A stretch of 64,000 bases of DNA, taken from Notamacropus eugenii (Eukaryota; Chordata; Mammalia; Diprotodontia; Macropodidae). The notes below the pieces were generated by a model. The model was not told where the DNA came from. It did no database searches and worked only from the letters and a program-made list of their open reading frames with translations. Shown here piece by piece: positions 14,930-26,339 of the stretch. The translations under genes were made by a program, and so were the position numbers. The DNA is taken from positions 350,611,890-350,675,889 of the forward strand of contig NC_092873.1 of NCBI RefSeq assembly GCF_028372415.1, in the 5' to 3' direction. Each line of letters opens with the position of its first letter. Within the stretch, counting starts at the first letter, position 1.

Positions 14930-15305
14930 AGAATTTAGAGCTGGAAGGGATTTTAAGATCATCTAGATCAGGAATTTTTAACTTTGTTTTGTGTGTCACA
15001 GATGCCTTTAGTTGTCTGGTGAAATATTTGGATTTTTTGGACTTAGAGTATTTTTTAAAACTCCAATTGAAGAAATTGTTCATTTTCATGTGGAATTTAG
15101 TAAAAATGAAGATGTAACTTTTTCCCCTATCCACATTCACACAGCCCAGCCAGATCTATCCATGGGTCTGTGAGCCCCAAATTAAGAATCTCTGCTCTAA
15201 TCTTCACCCATTTTAGAGATAAGAAAATTGAGAGAAGCAAAGGGCTGTTTCTAAGGTCACACAACTAGCAGGTTCATGGAAGTAGTAAACAGAGCCTATG
15301 TTTGC
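14930..15305 (-). repeat. MIR SINE split by a hAT-type element
   Basis: The antisense MIR left half ends at ATCTAGAT (14968). The right half resumes at CTCTAATCTTCACCC (15195) and runs to the CACACAACTAGCAGG region. Between them lies the element at 14969-15194. Confidence 0.75.
14969..15194. mobile_element. hAT-type non-autonomous DNA transposon
   Basis: Inverted ends CAGGAATTTTTAACTTTG and CAAATTAAGAATCTCTG, decayed from a CAGGGGTTCTTAACCT / AGGTTAAGAACCCCTG pair. Flanks TCTAGAT and TCTAATC look like a decayed 8-bp target duplication. Confidence 0.7.
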
Positions 15306-15329
15306 CAATCTCTCTCTTCTCTCTGACCT

Positions 15330-15480
15330 GCCCCTCCCTTCCCGTGTCAGGCCGATGCCCTGGGCAGGCAGGGCCTCAGGGACTCCACTCAGCGTGGCGT
15401 CCCCTGCCAGGCAGCTTGCCTCTGCTCTGATGGCTGCAGGGTCACCTGAGGGCTGCTCTTTGATCTCTGGCTCCTGACAG
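15330..15480. promoter_or_regulatory. Candidate downstream DLX3 enhancer (TFAP2 and TCF/LEF motifs)
   Basis: Repeat-free GC-rich segment 0.75 kb past the DLX3 polyA signal. It has two TFAP2-type sites (GCCCTGGGC at 15357-15365, GCCTCAGGG at 15373-15381) and a TCF/LEF-type CTTTGATC at 15458-15465. Enhancer function is inference. Confidence 0.35.
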
Positions 15481-16185
15481 ACATGCTTACACAGGCATTC
15501 CCCACCTCATCGTCCCTCCCCTTCCCCCCCATAGCCCCTCACCCCTGCATCTTAAAGGGCTGGTATCTGGTCTAGCTGAGCATCCAGTTTGGGGGAAGGG
15601 AGGGTGCCAAAGACAGGAGCACCCTCTCCAGCTGCCCTCACCTCCTCCCTTGCTGGCAAGGACCCCGAGCAAATGGGACTTGGGTTGGGGATAGGGATGG
15701 TGACGGGAGATAAACAAACGACCTAATGTCTGAAGGCGGGTGGGTTCCTTGTTTACCTTCCCCGGGAGAGAACCAAGCCCTGACTCAGAACCCTCTCTCC
15801 CTGCTTGAACTAGCAGGGCCAGGGCTGCTGGCCTCCTGCTTCCCACCTCTCCGTCTTCTGGGCTGGCTGGGTGCCTCGCTCCCTTCCCAACATAACCTCC
15901 ACCCTCTTCAGCCCCCAAGCTCTGGGGCCTTTCAAAGGAAGCTGAGCAGCTGGATAGAGAAGGCACTGAGTTCACAGGGCAGCTGGACGCGGAGGACCGA
16001 GAGTCATGCCCATGTACACATACATTCAACAACATCGCATCACACGGGCGCCCGTGCCAAGAAATACAGCAATCTATCTCTCCCATGCAAACATGGAGTA
16101 GGTCACAGAGCCGTCTTAAACAACCGTGCATGGACACAGGAACATAAAACAAATCATAGGGATGTGTCAGACTTTTTCACGCCGG
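15481..16185. other. Unique GC-rich DNA, no gene
   Basis: Long overlapping ORFs exist on both strands here (+ from 15726, - to 15487), but none has a recognised domain. Confidence 0.5.
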
Positions 16186-16650
16186 GCAGCTCACATACCA
16201 CCACATACATAGATACACACACACTCACACGCACGCACACACACACACACACACAAGAAAAGCTCCCCAAAACATTGTACCAGCAGAGATTTAAACACAC
16301 ATATCATCCCGAACACAGAAGCATTCAAAACAGCAGCAGATTTAGATGCAGGCACACATATGTCATCACACACACAGATGTAGAAACACATGGGCAAACA
16401 CCAGATACATGGCAGTATCCCACCAGTACAGAGATATTGATACGTGACATACCTAGACATGGAAACTACGGCCTCACATGTAGATGGACACACAAACCCC
16501 ACGCAATCCCACTCTATTATACACATATACACACACCTATGGAATTCGAGGTCATTTCATCCAGTAAGCACAAACAGAGGCAGAGCCTTTTTTCCCAGGC
16601 ACACACCGTGCTCATACACACACACGCAGCACCCGTGGAAGTCACGCAGA
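16186..16650. repeat. CA-rich low-complexity region
   Basis: Pure (CA)n near 16214-16254, then imperfect CACA/ATACAC repeats to 16650. The bias keeps one + frame open. Confidence 0.8.
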
Positions 16651-16839
16651 CACATGTTGAAGGATTCAGAAATCCTGAGACAAGCCTAGCAGGACCCTCC
16701 AGGAAGTGGTAGGAGGGAGCTGGGTTGGCAAGGGTTAAGATGGCAGCTGCCAGGCGGGGCTTGAGTGGAGCAGTTTGGTTTGAGGGCTGCGTGCAGGCGG
16801 GTGGGAGCAGCAGTGAGGCGGCAGGCGGGCAGACTTGCT

Positions 16840-17075
16840 GGAGACACTGCATTTTATTAGGGCCGGGCTGCCAGCAAAGGGAGGGAATGAAAAAAAAAGG
16901 CAGAAGGAAAGAAAGGAAAAGAAAGAAAGGAGGAGAGGGCGGGTAAGCAGCCTCCAGGATGAAAGGATGTTGTAAACTCCCTAATACCTCCCTGCTCATC
17001 CCAGGGCCCGCAGTCAGGCTGGATTAACAGCCCTGGTGACCTCCCGCTGGGGTCAGCCCCACCCCATGACCTCCC
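16840..17075. promoter_or_regulatory. Candidate enhancer between DLX3 and DLX4
   Basis: Repeat-free block with CATTTTATTAGGGCC, CTCCCTAATACC and a bicoid-type GGATTA (17018-17026 area) around a purine tract at 16880-16940. Confidence 0.3.
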
Positions 17076-17740
17076 TTTCCTCCTCCTCCTCCTTATTCTC
17101 CTTCTCCTCCCTTCCCCCAAGCCTGCCTGACCAGCTTCTCTTCCCCTCACCTTTCCACAAGCATCCTTGTGGGGGTGGAGCAAAGGCACCAGGGAAGGAC
17201 AGGGGTAATGGGAAGGGGGCTAGATGAAGCTAGGATGGGGACAGGGCCACTTCCCTGCCATAGAGACTGGCAGGAGGCCAAAATTGAGGAGGGTGGGGCA
17301 GCCATTGGCAAATGCCCCTGAGATGGTGAGGAGGCCAGTGGGATGAATGCCCATTTCCTCAGACCTGGCCCTTCTAGGCCACACCTGTTGCATCCTACCA
17401 TGTTCAGAGGACTAGTCCAGCTGCCACGGAGAGCCCCTCTCCTCCACCTCCTTAAGTAATGCTTGGGAGGGAGAGAGGGAGGATCTCTAGTAGCACCTAG
17501 GATATCACAGAAGTTGGAAAGGACTTCCTTGGCCATTGGGTCCAAACTCTTACTAGAAGAAAAAGTACCCAACCCACCCCTAGCATACCAATCAGAAGTC
17601 AGCCTGGTCAGTGTCTTGTGACATTGGTACATCCTTCACTTCAGATTAGAGAGCCCCTCCCCTCCATACCACAGTCTCATCAGGCTGAGCTACCCTCCCT
17701 CAAGCTGTCTCTCCTGGTACCATATCTAGAGATGCAAGTT
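17076..17740. other. Unique DNA with a small MIR-like fragment
   Basis: C/T-rich at 17076-17150. The piece at 17497-17560 (GAAGTTGGAAAGGACTTCC) resembles antisense MIR. No gene seen. Confidence 0.4.
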
Positions 17741-17744
17741 GCCA

Positions 17745-17885
17745 CTGTTCCTTCTCCTATAATGGTACACAGTCCTTCCCAGTAGATTGCCAGGGAGTCA
17801 CCTTTCATTTCCTCAATTATATTCCAGTGCTCTGCACAGTGCTGGGCACATAGTAGATGCTTAATAAATGTTCATTGAATAATTG
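17745..17885 (+). repeat. L2 LINE 3' end
   Basis: GCTGGGCACATAGTAGATGC then TTAATAAATGTTCATTGAAT: the standard L2 terminus. Confidence 0.85.
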
Positions 17886-17914
17886 AATCAACCTTAATTT
17901 CCCACTTGTCACAT

Positions 17915-18093
17915 ACTATGGAAAGAGCCTTCTACTTGGAGTCAAGGGAACTGGGCTCCAATTCCTGCTCCACTACTTCATGACCTTGGGAAAGTCATTT
18001 GCCTTCCTGGGCCTCAGTTTCCTCATCTGAAAAATGAAGGGGTTGGATTTGAAGACCTCTAAGGTCTCTTCTAGCTCTAGATCTCTGATTCCA
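17915..18093 (+). repeat. Nearly complete MIR SINE
   Basis: Head GGAAAGAGCCTTCTACTTGG, core CATGACCTTGGGAAAGTCAT, CTCAGTTTCCTCATCTG, and tail TCTCTTCTAGCTCTAGATCT. Confidence 0.85.
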
Positions 18094-19185
18094 TAAGCCT
18101 TTAAATTCACACCATAGAGAGAGACAACCATGGTCTGGGAGACTCTACCCTGGGTCCAATCAGGGCAATAACCTTGGAAGAGGTTTTCCTGAGGGCAGGT
18201 TCAAGGAAATTCTTTTAATGGCCTCACTCTTCTTGTTGTCATCTCCTCCTCCCTATTTTGCTCTAACTGCCAACCTCAATTTGGGGTTTGGGTTCAAATA
18301 TAGAACTCAGCAGGATTCTGGCTATAAAAGATGAATTAATCTAACTCAAGAAATACAATCCTTACCAGTTTGGTGCAGTGGTAAGGCCCCTGGGAGGGGA
18401 GAGAATGGACTGACAGTCCCTAAATTTGTCAACTGAGAAAGGATGATCCCTAGTCCTCTTGGAGTCAGCCTGGCCCCTTCGATTGCACTAGAATAGACTT
18501 TAATTCTCCCCTTCCCTAGCAGGCATGGGATGGTCTCCAAAAGCCTCAGTTTGATAGTTTTTAACCCTTCAGCTGGAAACAGAAGAGCCCTCTAATTCCA
18601 GGCCTCAAAGTTAGATGGTCCCTAACTCGTCAGCTGGGACAGTGTTGACTGTCTTTTGTGGCAAGCTTGTACCTAATATTGGAAGCTGAGAATGCCACAT
18701 CATTGAATCTCTTTCCCAGGAGATAGTCCCCTTCCATACAGCCCTCATTTCCCCACAGAGGACCGCAGAGGGCTGGGTGAGCCCTGGGGGAAATGATACT
18801 CTTGGCCATCATGGGACCCTGGCATTACTGCCAGGCAAAACCCACTAGTAGATGGGTTCTCAATCTCCATGCTCCAAAGTGGTCTTGTGGACCTTCTCCT
18901 ATTTAAACCTGAGCATCCACCCTCTCATCATCCCTCCCATAACATGTAGCATGACAATGCCTCTAGAGCTGTCCTCTCTGAACTAGGTTGGGGCTCTGGG
19001 CTGAAACCATCAGGAGTTCTTGCTTCTTGAGAACTTGGCAGCTGTGACTCGGACCCTCAGTTCACTCCTTATCCCAGACTCTGGGCTCTAGCCCTGGCTG
19101 GTTGTGTCAGTCCTGAGTTGCATCAACCTGCCCCTGGGGGAGTTCTGCATGTGTAGGGGGTGGGGAGCCCCTACCAGCACTCTGG
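18094..19185. other. Unique intergenic DNA, nothing recognised
   Basis: No repeat, gene or strong motif cluster seen. Confidence 0.4.
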
Positions 19186-19189
19186 CCTC

Positions 19190-19262
19190 TGTTTTCCCAT
19201 CTCTAATTACACTGCACTAATCATCTTAATAGGCTGTTTACCAACTACAGGAAAGCTGAGGA
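19190..19262. promoter_or_regulatory. Candidate homeodomain-binding element
   Basis: Repeat-free stretch with TCTAATTACA, ACTAATCATCTTAATAGG and forkhead-like TGTTTACC within 45 bp (19200-19245). Confidence 0.35.
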
Positions 19263-19769
19263 TCCAGAGATGCAAAAACCAAGAGTGCTAAGAGATAAGT
19301 TTTACCAGCCTCAAGGAGGCTAGAAGGGGCAAAGGGGGCATTGGGAATTTACCCTGACCTAGGGGAAGTGATGTGACGTAAGGGTGGGACTCAAATCTGA
19401 GGGGTAACCAGATAAATGTGGGCACTGAGTAAGAAAAGCACACTTGCCTTGTACTGTCCCATCATGCCTCGGGTGTGGGTAATTCGGCATGCCTAGACCC
19501 AAGTCATCTCTGTCGTTGGTCTCCTGAATCTTCCTGATCAGCAGAGGCAGGATGCTGGGGGGTGGGTTGGAGGTGGGATGGGTCCTTTCCAAAGCTCTAA
19601 GGGTTTTAGGACTAAAGTCAGGGATTTGAAGTGAAGGGGGACTGGTTGGGAGCCTAGGATGCCAGAATCCCTGAGGAACTCTGAAGTCATGATTATACCT
19701 GACATTTAAATAGCACATGAGAGATAACAACATTTATGTGGTGTATGTATCCTTGGGAGTCAGGATGGC

Positions 19770-20255
19770 CTAATGCTGTTCTCAGGCTGACCTTGAAGTT
19801 AGGAAAACCTGGGTTCCTGTCCTACTTGTGACACATACTCTTTATATAACCCTCTGTGAGTCACTTAAAACCCTTTTCCATTTCCAAGACAACTTTTTAA
19901 AATTATGAATTACAGAAGAGTTACTGATCTGCATTGGTGGAGAGAAGATTCCACATGGGGAATTCCCTTTAGTGAAAAAGTCAAAGATCTAGAAGAGAGG
20001 GAAGGCATCATTGACCCATTTTTCAGATGAGAAAACTGAAGTGTGGGAAAAGTAAAATGACCTTTCCAAGGTCATAAGTTCATCGATTTAAAACTGGAAG
20101 GGGTGAGTCCAATTGCCTTAATTTACAGATGAGGAAACTGAGCTAAGAAAGATGAGGTGACTTACCCAAGGTCCCACAGATAGTAAATAGCAGAACTGGG
20201 CTTTGAACCCTGGCCTTCAAGACTAAATTCCAGTGCTTTTCTTATTTCAACCCAC
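19770..20255. repeat. Cluster of MIR-type SINEs
   Basis: A degraded sense MIR-like head (19770-19890), a GATCTGCATTGGTGGAGAG-type piece (19905-19980), then two antisense MIRs back to back (19990-20075 and 20075-20250), each with a CAGATGAGAAAACTG-like or CAGATGAGGAAACTG block. Confidence 0.65.
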
Positions 20256-20589
20256 TGTGGGAATTGTTAGAAGGAAAGATTCCTGGATTTCCATGCCATT
20301 TTGAAACAGATCTCTCTCTTGGCATCAATCAGGGCTTTTCCTCCCTTGAATCAGGCATTTCAGGGAGAGGAGCATGAGTGAGGTCCACAAACACACGTGA
20401 AAATTGCTTTGGGATTAGAGGAATGTTCTGAGTGGGAGCAGGTCCAAGTGGTCATGGTGGTCATAGTGGCCTGGATTGTGCTATTGGAGGAAGGGACACT
20501 GGAAACCCCCACCGAGAGATCTCCAACAGTTGCCCACTGAAGGAAAGAGAGAAAGGAATAAAAAAAAAAACCAGGTAGGCACTGGAGAA

Positions 20590-20775
20590 TCTAAATTTAA
20601 AGCTACAAGGAACTTTTGGAATCGACATATAATCCCTCTCATTTTTCAGATGAGGAAATGGAGTCCAAGAAAGTAGAAGTCATTTGCCCAAGGTCACATA
20701 GAGACTGAACTGGAGAGTCATGATGGAAACCCAGGGCTTCTGACTCTAAACCCAGTACTTTTTATGATGCTCCTT
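20590..20775 (-). repeat. MIR SINE
   Basis: Antisense: CATTTTTCAGATGAGGAAAT, GCCCAAGGTCACATAGAGAC, CCAGGGCTTCTGACTC. Confidence 0.8.
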
Positions 20776-20899
20776 GCCAGAGAACAAAATCCATTTATGT
20801 CCTAAAAGCATGGGCTCCCCAAAGGAAGACTTAGGGAGTCAGAAAGCAGCTTCTGTCCAGATTCTGGACTGAGCACTCCTTGTAGACAGAGCTCTGTGT

Positions 20900-20994
20900 G
20901 AAGTCAAGGAAGGAAGGAAGGAAGGGAGAGAGGGAAGGAAAGAGGATAAGGGAAGGGAAGGAGGAAAGAAAGGAGGGAGAAAGGGGAAGGAAGG
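20900..20994. repeat. GA-rich low-complexity tract
   Basis: GGAAGGAAGG and GGGAGAGAGG units on the + strand. Confidence 0.8.
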
Positions 20995-20997
20995 AAA

Positions 20998-21400
20998 AAG
21001 CATTTATGAAGGACTTACTATGTGCAAAACATTGTGCTAAGCACTGGGGATATAAAAAGAAAGCTGTGCCACCCCTTGCCCTCCAGGAACTCACATTCAG
21101 ACTGGGAAGACAACACATATAAACGGTCTCAGCTGCAAGTCAGATGGAAAGGTCCTGTGATCTTTAGGTGCATCAGCAAGTAGGGGAACATTCAGCTGAA
21201 AGAGGGGCTGTGGCCCTGGCCCTAGAAAACTCTCATTCTGAAGGAGGAGACTGGACACTTAGGGAACAGAGAGCAAGGCATGTAAACAAATGAATAGAGT
21301 TAGTATGGACCTCAGCACTGAGCTAGCTTTGGAGGTGAGGAAGGCAGTTGGAGGACAAAGCAGAATCAGGGAAGGCTTCCTGGAGGAAGAAGTGAGAAAG
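20998..21400 (-). repeat. L2 LINE 3' region, antisense
   Basis: ACTTACTATGTGCAAAACAT, TTGTGCTAAGCACTGGGGAT, CCTCCAGGAACTCACATTCA, then GGGAAGGCTTCCTGGAGGA: antisense L2 3'UTR. Confidence 0.8.
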
Positions 21401-22089
21401 AAAGGGAAGAAAAAAGTTGGGGAAAGCTGAGGCAGAAAGAGAATGAGGCGTCTAAGTGTACAGATGGTAGGAGACAGTACAGAGATGCAAGGGAAGGGGC
21501 TTAGATGAGAAAGGAGGAGAGATCTGAAAGGAAGATTAGACAGGCAGAAGGGCTGAAGTGAGAGAGGCTCAGAAGAGGGGACAAGAGTGCCCAGATTCCT
21601 GGGTTTTGGTTTTTTTTTTCTTCCTGGGGCAACTTCATTCGGGATTTGCAAGATGTGCTGACTAAGCAGGGAACTGAGACTCCACCCTGAGGGATTAGCT
21701 GGGGCTGGGGAGGGGGGAAGGCCATTCTCCCACTCACTGTAAGTTCACATTGCACCTGGCAAACAGCACCATGCCCTGCCCAACATGCCAAGGGCACACA
21801 GCCATAGCATGCAATGTGTGTGGCACCCCTTCCACACCCCACTTCCCAGCCCTCCCAAGGACCAGAGTCAGTACTTCCCTGAGCAAGGAAGACAATGGCC
21901 CAGAAGGATTAAAGGGACCTGCCCCAGGTGGTAGAGCAAGGAGGGGATGGAATATAGAGAGACAGAGGCAGCTTAGTGGGGTCGCTGGAAGTATGGAGTT
22001 AGGAATCAGAGGTGGGGAGGAAGGAGTTCAGAGAATCATCTCTCAAAGATCTGACTCTTAAGATCTTATGTCAAGGGCTTTGACCCATA

Positions 22090-22325
22090 TTGAGGAGACT
22101 ATAATGATAACAATTACAGTAATAAGCTGCTTACATTTATATAGCATGTTAAGGTTTGGAAAACAATGATCTCATTTGACCATCCGAGACAGGTGCTATT
22201 ATTATTTTCATCTTACAGATGAGGCTCAGGAAAGTTGAGGAACTTGCCCATGTTCATTGAAATTGCAAGATTCAGAGGAAGGACACAAACCCAGTTCTGA
22301 TCTCTAAATTCAGCTCTCCATCTCC
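22090..22325 (-). repeat. MIR3-type SINE
   Basis: ACATTTATATAGCATGTTAA, CAGGTGCTATTATTATTTTC, TTACAGATGAGGCTCAGG, then GACACAAACCCAGTTCT. Confidence 0.75.
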
Positions 22326-22329
22326 CATC

Positions 22330-22427
22330 CAGGGTGGGGAATCTGCAGCCTCGAAGTCACATATGGCCCTCACTTGAGGACCTAGAGGGCCACATGTGTC
22401 TTTGAGGCTGAAGGTTCCCCACCACTG
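22330..22427. mobile_element. Short palindromic DNA transposon (MITE-like hairpin)
   Basis: Arms CAGGGTGGGGAATCTGCAGC and the near complement AGGTTCCCCACCACTG enclose matching CACATATGGCCCTC / GAGGGCCACATGTG blocks. Almost the whole 98 bp is an inverted repeat. Confidence 0.7.
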
Positions 22428-22689
22428 AGTATGCTCTGGTGCCTCTCCGATGGCAGGAAAGGAGAGGATTTGGAACAGGGTTGGGAAATAAAGGTGGGGA
22501 CAGAAAAGCATTGAGTAAGGAGGGCATACATACCTTCCCTCTTTCTGATCAGGCCTCAAACCCTTAGACACACATCATCTCTTCAGAGGGTTTCTTAGAC
22601 CTTAGTTAACTGTTTCTCATCTAACCTGATGTAGCCACACAAGGACATAAGCACCTTTCTACAGAGAGATACCTAACAACCACATGGAG

Positions 22690-23030
22690 AGGAGTAGGGG
22701 CTGGAGGTGGGAAGACAGAGAGTCAAAGAGAGAGTGACAGAGATAGGAAGAGATATAAGACAGAGATAGAGAGATGGGGGAGGGAAGGAGGGTGAAAGAA
22801 AGAGAGAGAAGATAATAGAAGAGAAGGGGGAGGGGAGGGAGAGAGGAGGGGGTGAGAGAAGAGAAGGGCAGGGGAGGGGAACAGAAGGGAGAGAGAAGGG
22901 GAAGAAGAGAGGGTAGGGAAGGGTAGGAGGGGAGGGGGAGAGAGAGATAGAGACAGAGATAGAGAGAGAGAAAAAGAGAGAAAGAGGATAATATGGGGAG
23001 GGGAATGAAATGGAACAATAAAGGAAAATA
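22690..23030. repeat. GA-rich purine tract
   Basis: Over 300 bp of nearly pure purine on the + strand. Confidence 0.85.
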
Positions 23031-23069
23031 GAGCCAAGAAAGAGAGAAGTACAAAAGAAAACAGAATTG

Positions 23070-23225
23070 AGAATTGGAACACCTTTGCCACTAGCTACCT
23101 GTGTGACCTTGAAGAAGTCACTCCCCTTCTTGGGTCCTCAGTTTTCCTTCTTTGTATAATGAGAGAATTGCATCAATAATTTCTAAATTTGCCTTTCAGC
23201 TCTGGCATTGTGTTTTATAATTCTA
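23070..23225 (+). repeat. MIR SINE
   Basis: TGTGTGACCTTGAAGAAGTC, GTCCTCAGTTTTCCTTC, then GCCTTTCAGCTCTGGCATTG. Confidence 0.75.
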
Positions 23226-23319
23226 GGAGACAGGAAGAAAGAGACAAAGGTGTGTAGTGAGAGAGAGAGAAAATAGGATTTGAGAGGGTTTGAAAGAGGA
23301 GGAGAAGCTACACCCCTCA

Positions 23320-23515
23320 GTCACAACATGGAATATTAATGTGTTGTATGTCATGTATAAACTGATACAGTGTGAAGTGAGCAAAACCAGGAGGACAATT
23401 TACACAGTAATAGCGATGTTGTAAAGAAAATCAACTTTGAAAGACTCAGTGATTTAAAAACAAAATAAATTAACACAATATTCATTTTTTAAAAAAAAAA
23501 AAAGAATTCAATCCC
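23320..23515 (+). repeat. L1-like 3' fragment
   Basis: AACTGATACAGTGTGAAGTG, AGCAAAACCAGGAGGACAAT, TTACACAGTAATAGCGATGT, AACTTTGAAAGACT, as in the region after ORF2 of marsupial L1. It ends in a run of A. Confidence 0.6.
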
Positions 23516-23519
23516 AACA

Positions 23520-23800
23520 GATGAAAAGAGCTTGGCTATGGAGCCAGAATACCAGAGTTTCAAATATGTGTCTGCTACTTCACAGCTGACCTTGAAAGTA
23601 ATTTCATCTCTGTACCATTTCTCTATCAGTAAAATGACAGTGTTAGACTAGATGATGTATCAGATCTTTTTCTGCCATTCACACTGCCTTCCCTAAGAGG
23701 TTGCAAGCTCCTTTAAATCAGAGAGAGTTTGCTTTTTGTCTTTGGATATTTCCAATGCCCGTTGCTGAGTAGATTCTTTAAAAATGCTTATTAATGAATT
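23520..23800 (+). repeat. MIR SINE followed by L2 3' end
   Basis: MIR at 23530-23680 with weak homology (AGCTGACCTTGAAAGTAATT). L2 terminus at 23690-23800 (GGTTGCAAGCTCCTTTAAAT ... AAATGCTTATTAATGAATTA). Confidence 0.6.
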
Positions 23801-24439
23801 AACTGCTTAATTCTAGCAGTAAATCCTATGACCCTAAGTCTTTTGCAAGGAGGCTTCCATCATCTGAAACATCACTAAACCAATCTAGTCTAATAAGGTC
23901 AGGGTAGTCTGGTAGTTAGAAGATAAGAACTTTGGGATGGTAGCTTAGTGGCTAGGGGTATGTCAATGATGGGAGGGAAGGGTTAGGGTCATAGGATCAT
24001 CCCCTTATCCTCAAGAAGTCTGTTCATTGTCTGACATCCATCATGTCAGAAGTGTCTTCCTTCTCCCAGGGCAACTGTCTCAAGGCTCTGACCTTTCCCT
24101 ACTTACGCTCCTTCTGGGAAAATCAAGGAAGGAAGAGGATATATGTGACTGGAGTGAGAGGGCGTGACTAGAGATGGCTCAGGGAACACTCAGTATGTGG
24201 GTAACGTTGTTGGTGAGAACAGTTCCACCATTTAACATATCATTATACAAGACCCAGTCTGAGAGTCAGAACTCTGGGAGTCCTTAATGGACTAGGAAGT
24301 TGAATATAATGACCTGTTAGATCCCCTCTACCTCTGAGAGTCCATGACAAGTCAGAAACAGGGGTCTCTCTATTCAGAATCTCAGCTCCACAGAACTTAT
24401 TCCATATGCTCTCTGGGATATTTTTTTTCCATGATGGCA

Positions 24440-24595
24440 GGATGGCTACATACTCGTATACACACATAACATGTGAATTTACATGTACAGAAACAATCCT
24501 CCTATCTAGACCCACATATATACATATACTCACAAACAGCCACACAAATACATACACATGTGCACATACACACTCATATCTGTACATATACACAA
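24440..24595. repeat. CA/TA-rich low-complexity DNA
   Basis: Imperfect CACATA and ACACAC repeats. Confidence 0.7.
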
Positions 24596-24679
24596 CCTCT
24601 TGGATAGTAAATACTAGCCCAGTGGATCCCTCAGTGGGCTCAAGCCTAGAAATCCAAAGGTATTAGAGAAATCCCAGAA

Positions 24680-25200
24680 CAGGGGGTTCCTCATACTTTT
24701 TTGTGTAAGGGCCCTTTGGTAGTCTGGCAAAGCCTATGAATCTCTTTTCAGAATCATGTCTTTTTTTTTTTAATAGCATGCTATTTTTTCCCCAATTATA
24801 TGTAAAGACAATTTTTAGCACATAGGATTACAAAGGTAACCAATTATATCAAAATATAATTATTAACATTTATTTAAAAGACTGATGGTGCAGTGGATAG
24901 AGTACCAGGCCAGGAGTCAAGAAGACCTGAGTTCAAATCTGATCTCAGACACTTACTAGGTGTATGACCCTAAGCAAGTCACTTCACCCTGTTTGCCTCA
25001 GTTTCCCCATCTGTCAAATGAGCTGGAGAAGGAAATGGCAAACCACTCCAGTATCTTTGCTGAGAAAATCCCAAGTCATGAAGAGTTGGACACAATTGGA
25101 AAAAAACCCAAATCAGATCACCAAGAGTCAGACATGACTGAAATGACTGAACAGCAACAACAAAAAAACAAATTCAAGGACTCCAGGTTAAGAACCCCTG
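24680..25200. mobile_element. hAT-type DNA transposon with a nested SINE
   Basis: Starts CAGGGGGTTCCTCATAC and ends CCAGGTTAAGAACCCCTG. The interior ACATAGGATTACAAAGG and TATCAAAATATAATTATT is shared with the copies at 28676 and 62381. A SINE occupies about 24882-25170. Confidence 0.75.
24882..25170 (+). repeat. Marsupial composite SINE nested in hAT element
   Basis: Head TGGTGCAGTGGATAGAGTAC, GTTCAAATCTGATCTCAGAC, GTTTGCCTCAGTTTCCCC, ATGGCAAACCACTCCAGTAT, then GAAAATCCCAAGTCATG and an AACAACAA tail: the long form that includes the MIR-like 3' part. Confidence 0.85.
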
Positions 25201-25209
25201 CTGCAGAAG

Positions 25210-26335
25210 AAAAGCAGAGGAAAAGGTGAGAACCATTCCATGAATCATTGGCCCTCACTTCATGAATTATTGGGCACAAAAAAGCATCGTGGTACAGTGG
25301 ACACAGGAAGACTCTGACACATACTGGGTGGAATTAGATAAATTTCAGAATATCCAATGAACAGGAGATGCTGAGCTGCTCACGTAGAGGGTGCTCCTTA
25401 TTTGTAGATTCCTAACTCTACTGGGCATAGTCTAAGAGGCCTGGCTCTTGCTTAGGGAGCCATGAAGCTAAAGTCATAGACACACATATAAAGGACAAGC
25501 TGACAATGAAATAAAAAAGTTAAACAGTAGCTTCTGTCGACCTTCTGTGTTGGACATTTGGGGAATATATGTCTGTGAGGGAGGACACAGAGGAATAGAA
25601 GGGGTACCCACAATCAGATTGGGCAGGACCCTGAAGGAAGCAGCCTGCACTCAATCCAAGGGGGCTTCCTGGAAGAGAATTGGGGTATTTATTTGTGATG
25701 TGGGGAGTGCCGCCCCTTTCATTTCTCAGATAGGTGATATCAGAGGCAGAGGGCTAATCTCCCTGGGGGTTGAGATCCTAGAGGCTATCCTTTAGGGGAG
25801 GACAAAAAGAAGAGAAGGGGAAAAGGAGGAATTTTAGGGCAAGCCAGAATGTCAGTGACCACCTGTCTTGATCCTCTTACCAGAGGAATGTGACAGGAAA
25901 GAACTGGAGAGAGGTGCTTTGGTAATTCCCCCCCTAGTCTGAGCTTCTCTGGGATCTGTTGGGGCAAAGAATTCTCCAGCACTAGTCCTGGGAGGAGAGG
26001 TTTGTGACAGGCCTTAGCTTGCAGACACCACTGAGGAAGCAGCTCAGGTCAGAGTGGTCCGGTAGGTGTGAGCCATGGTGGGGGGCGGGATGGGGGACAG
26101 GGAGATGAGGGGATCAAAAAAGGAGTCCAAGGATTAAAGGCATGACAGCCTTCCCCTCTATCCTTCTCACTCTTCCTCCACTTAGGACAGAGAATTCACA
26201 CTAAAGCCAAATGCTCTGCTGGCTCTCTAGTTTGGGGGGAAGTAGGGCATGACATTAAATGTAAATGACCATTGTATATGGTCATCAATCCTGGGAGGAT
26301 GAGGGAAAAGTCCTAGTTAAGATGTGAGAGGTACC
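25210..26335. other. Mostly unique intergenic DNA
   Basis: No gene or repeat named with confidence. A SINE-like scrap at 25285-25310 (GGTACAGTGGACACAGGAAG) is too short to class. Confidence 0.4.
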
Positions 26336-26339
26336 ACGA

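Noticed and set aside
15726-16712. 328-codon open frame on the + strand
   Set aside because: Its second half is driven by CA-rich low-complexity DNA (Thr/His runs). No domain, splice context or start signal supports it, and a long frame on the opposite strand overlaps its first part.
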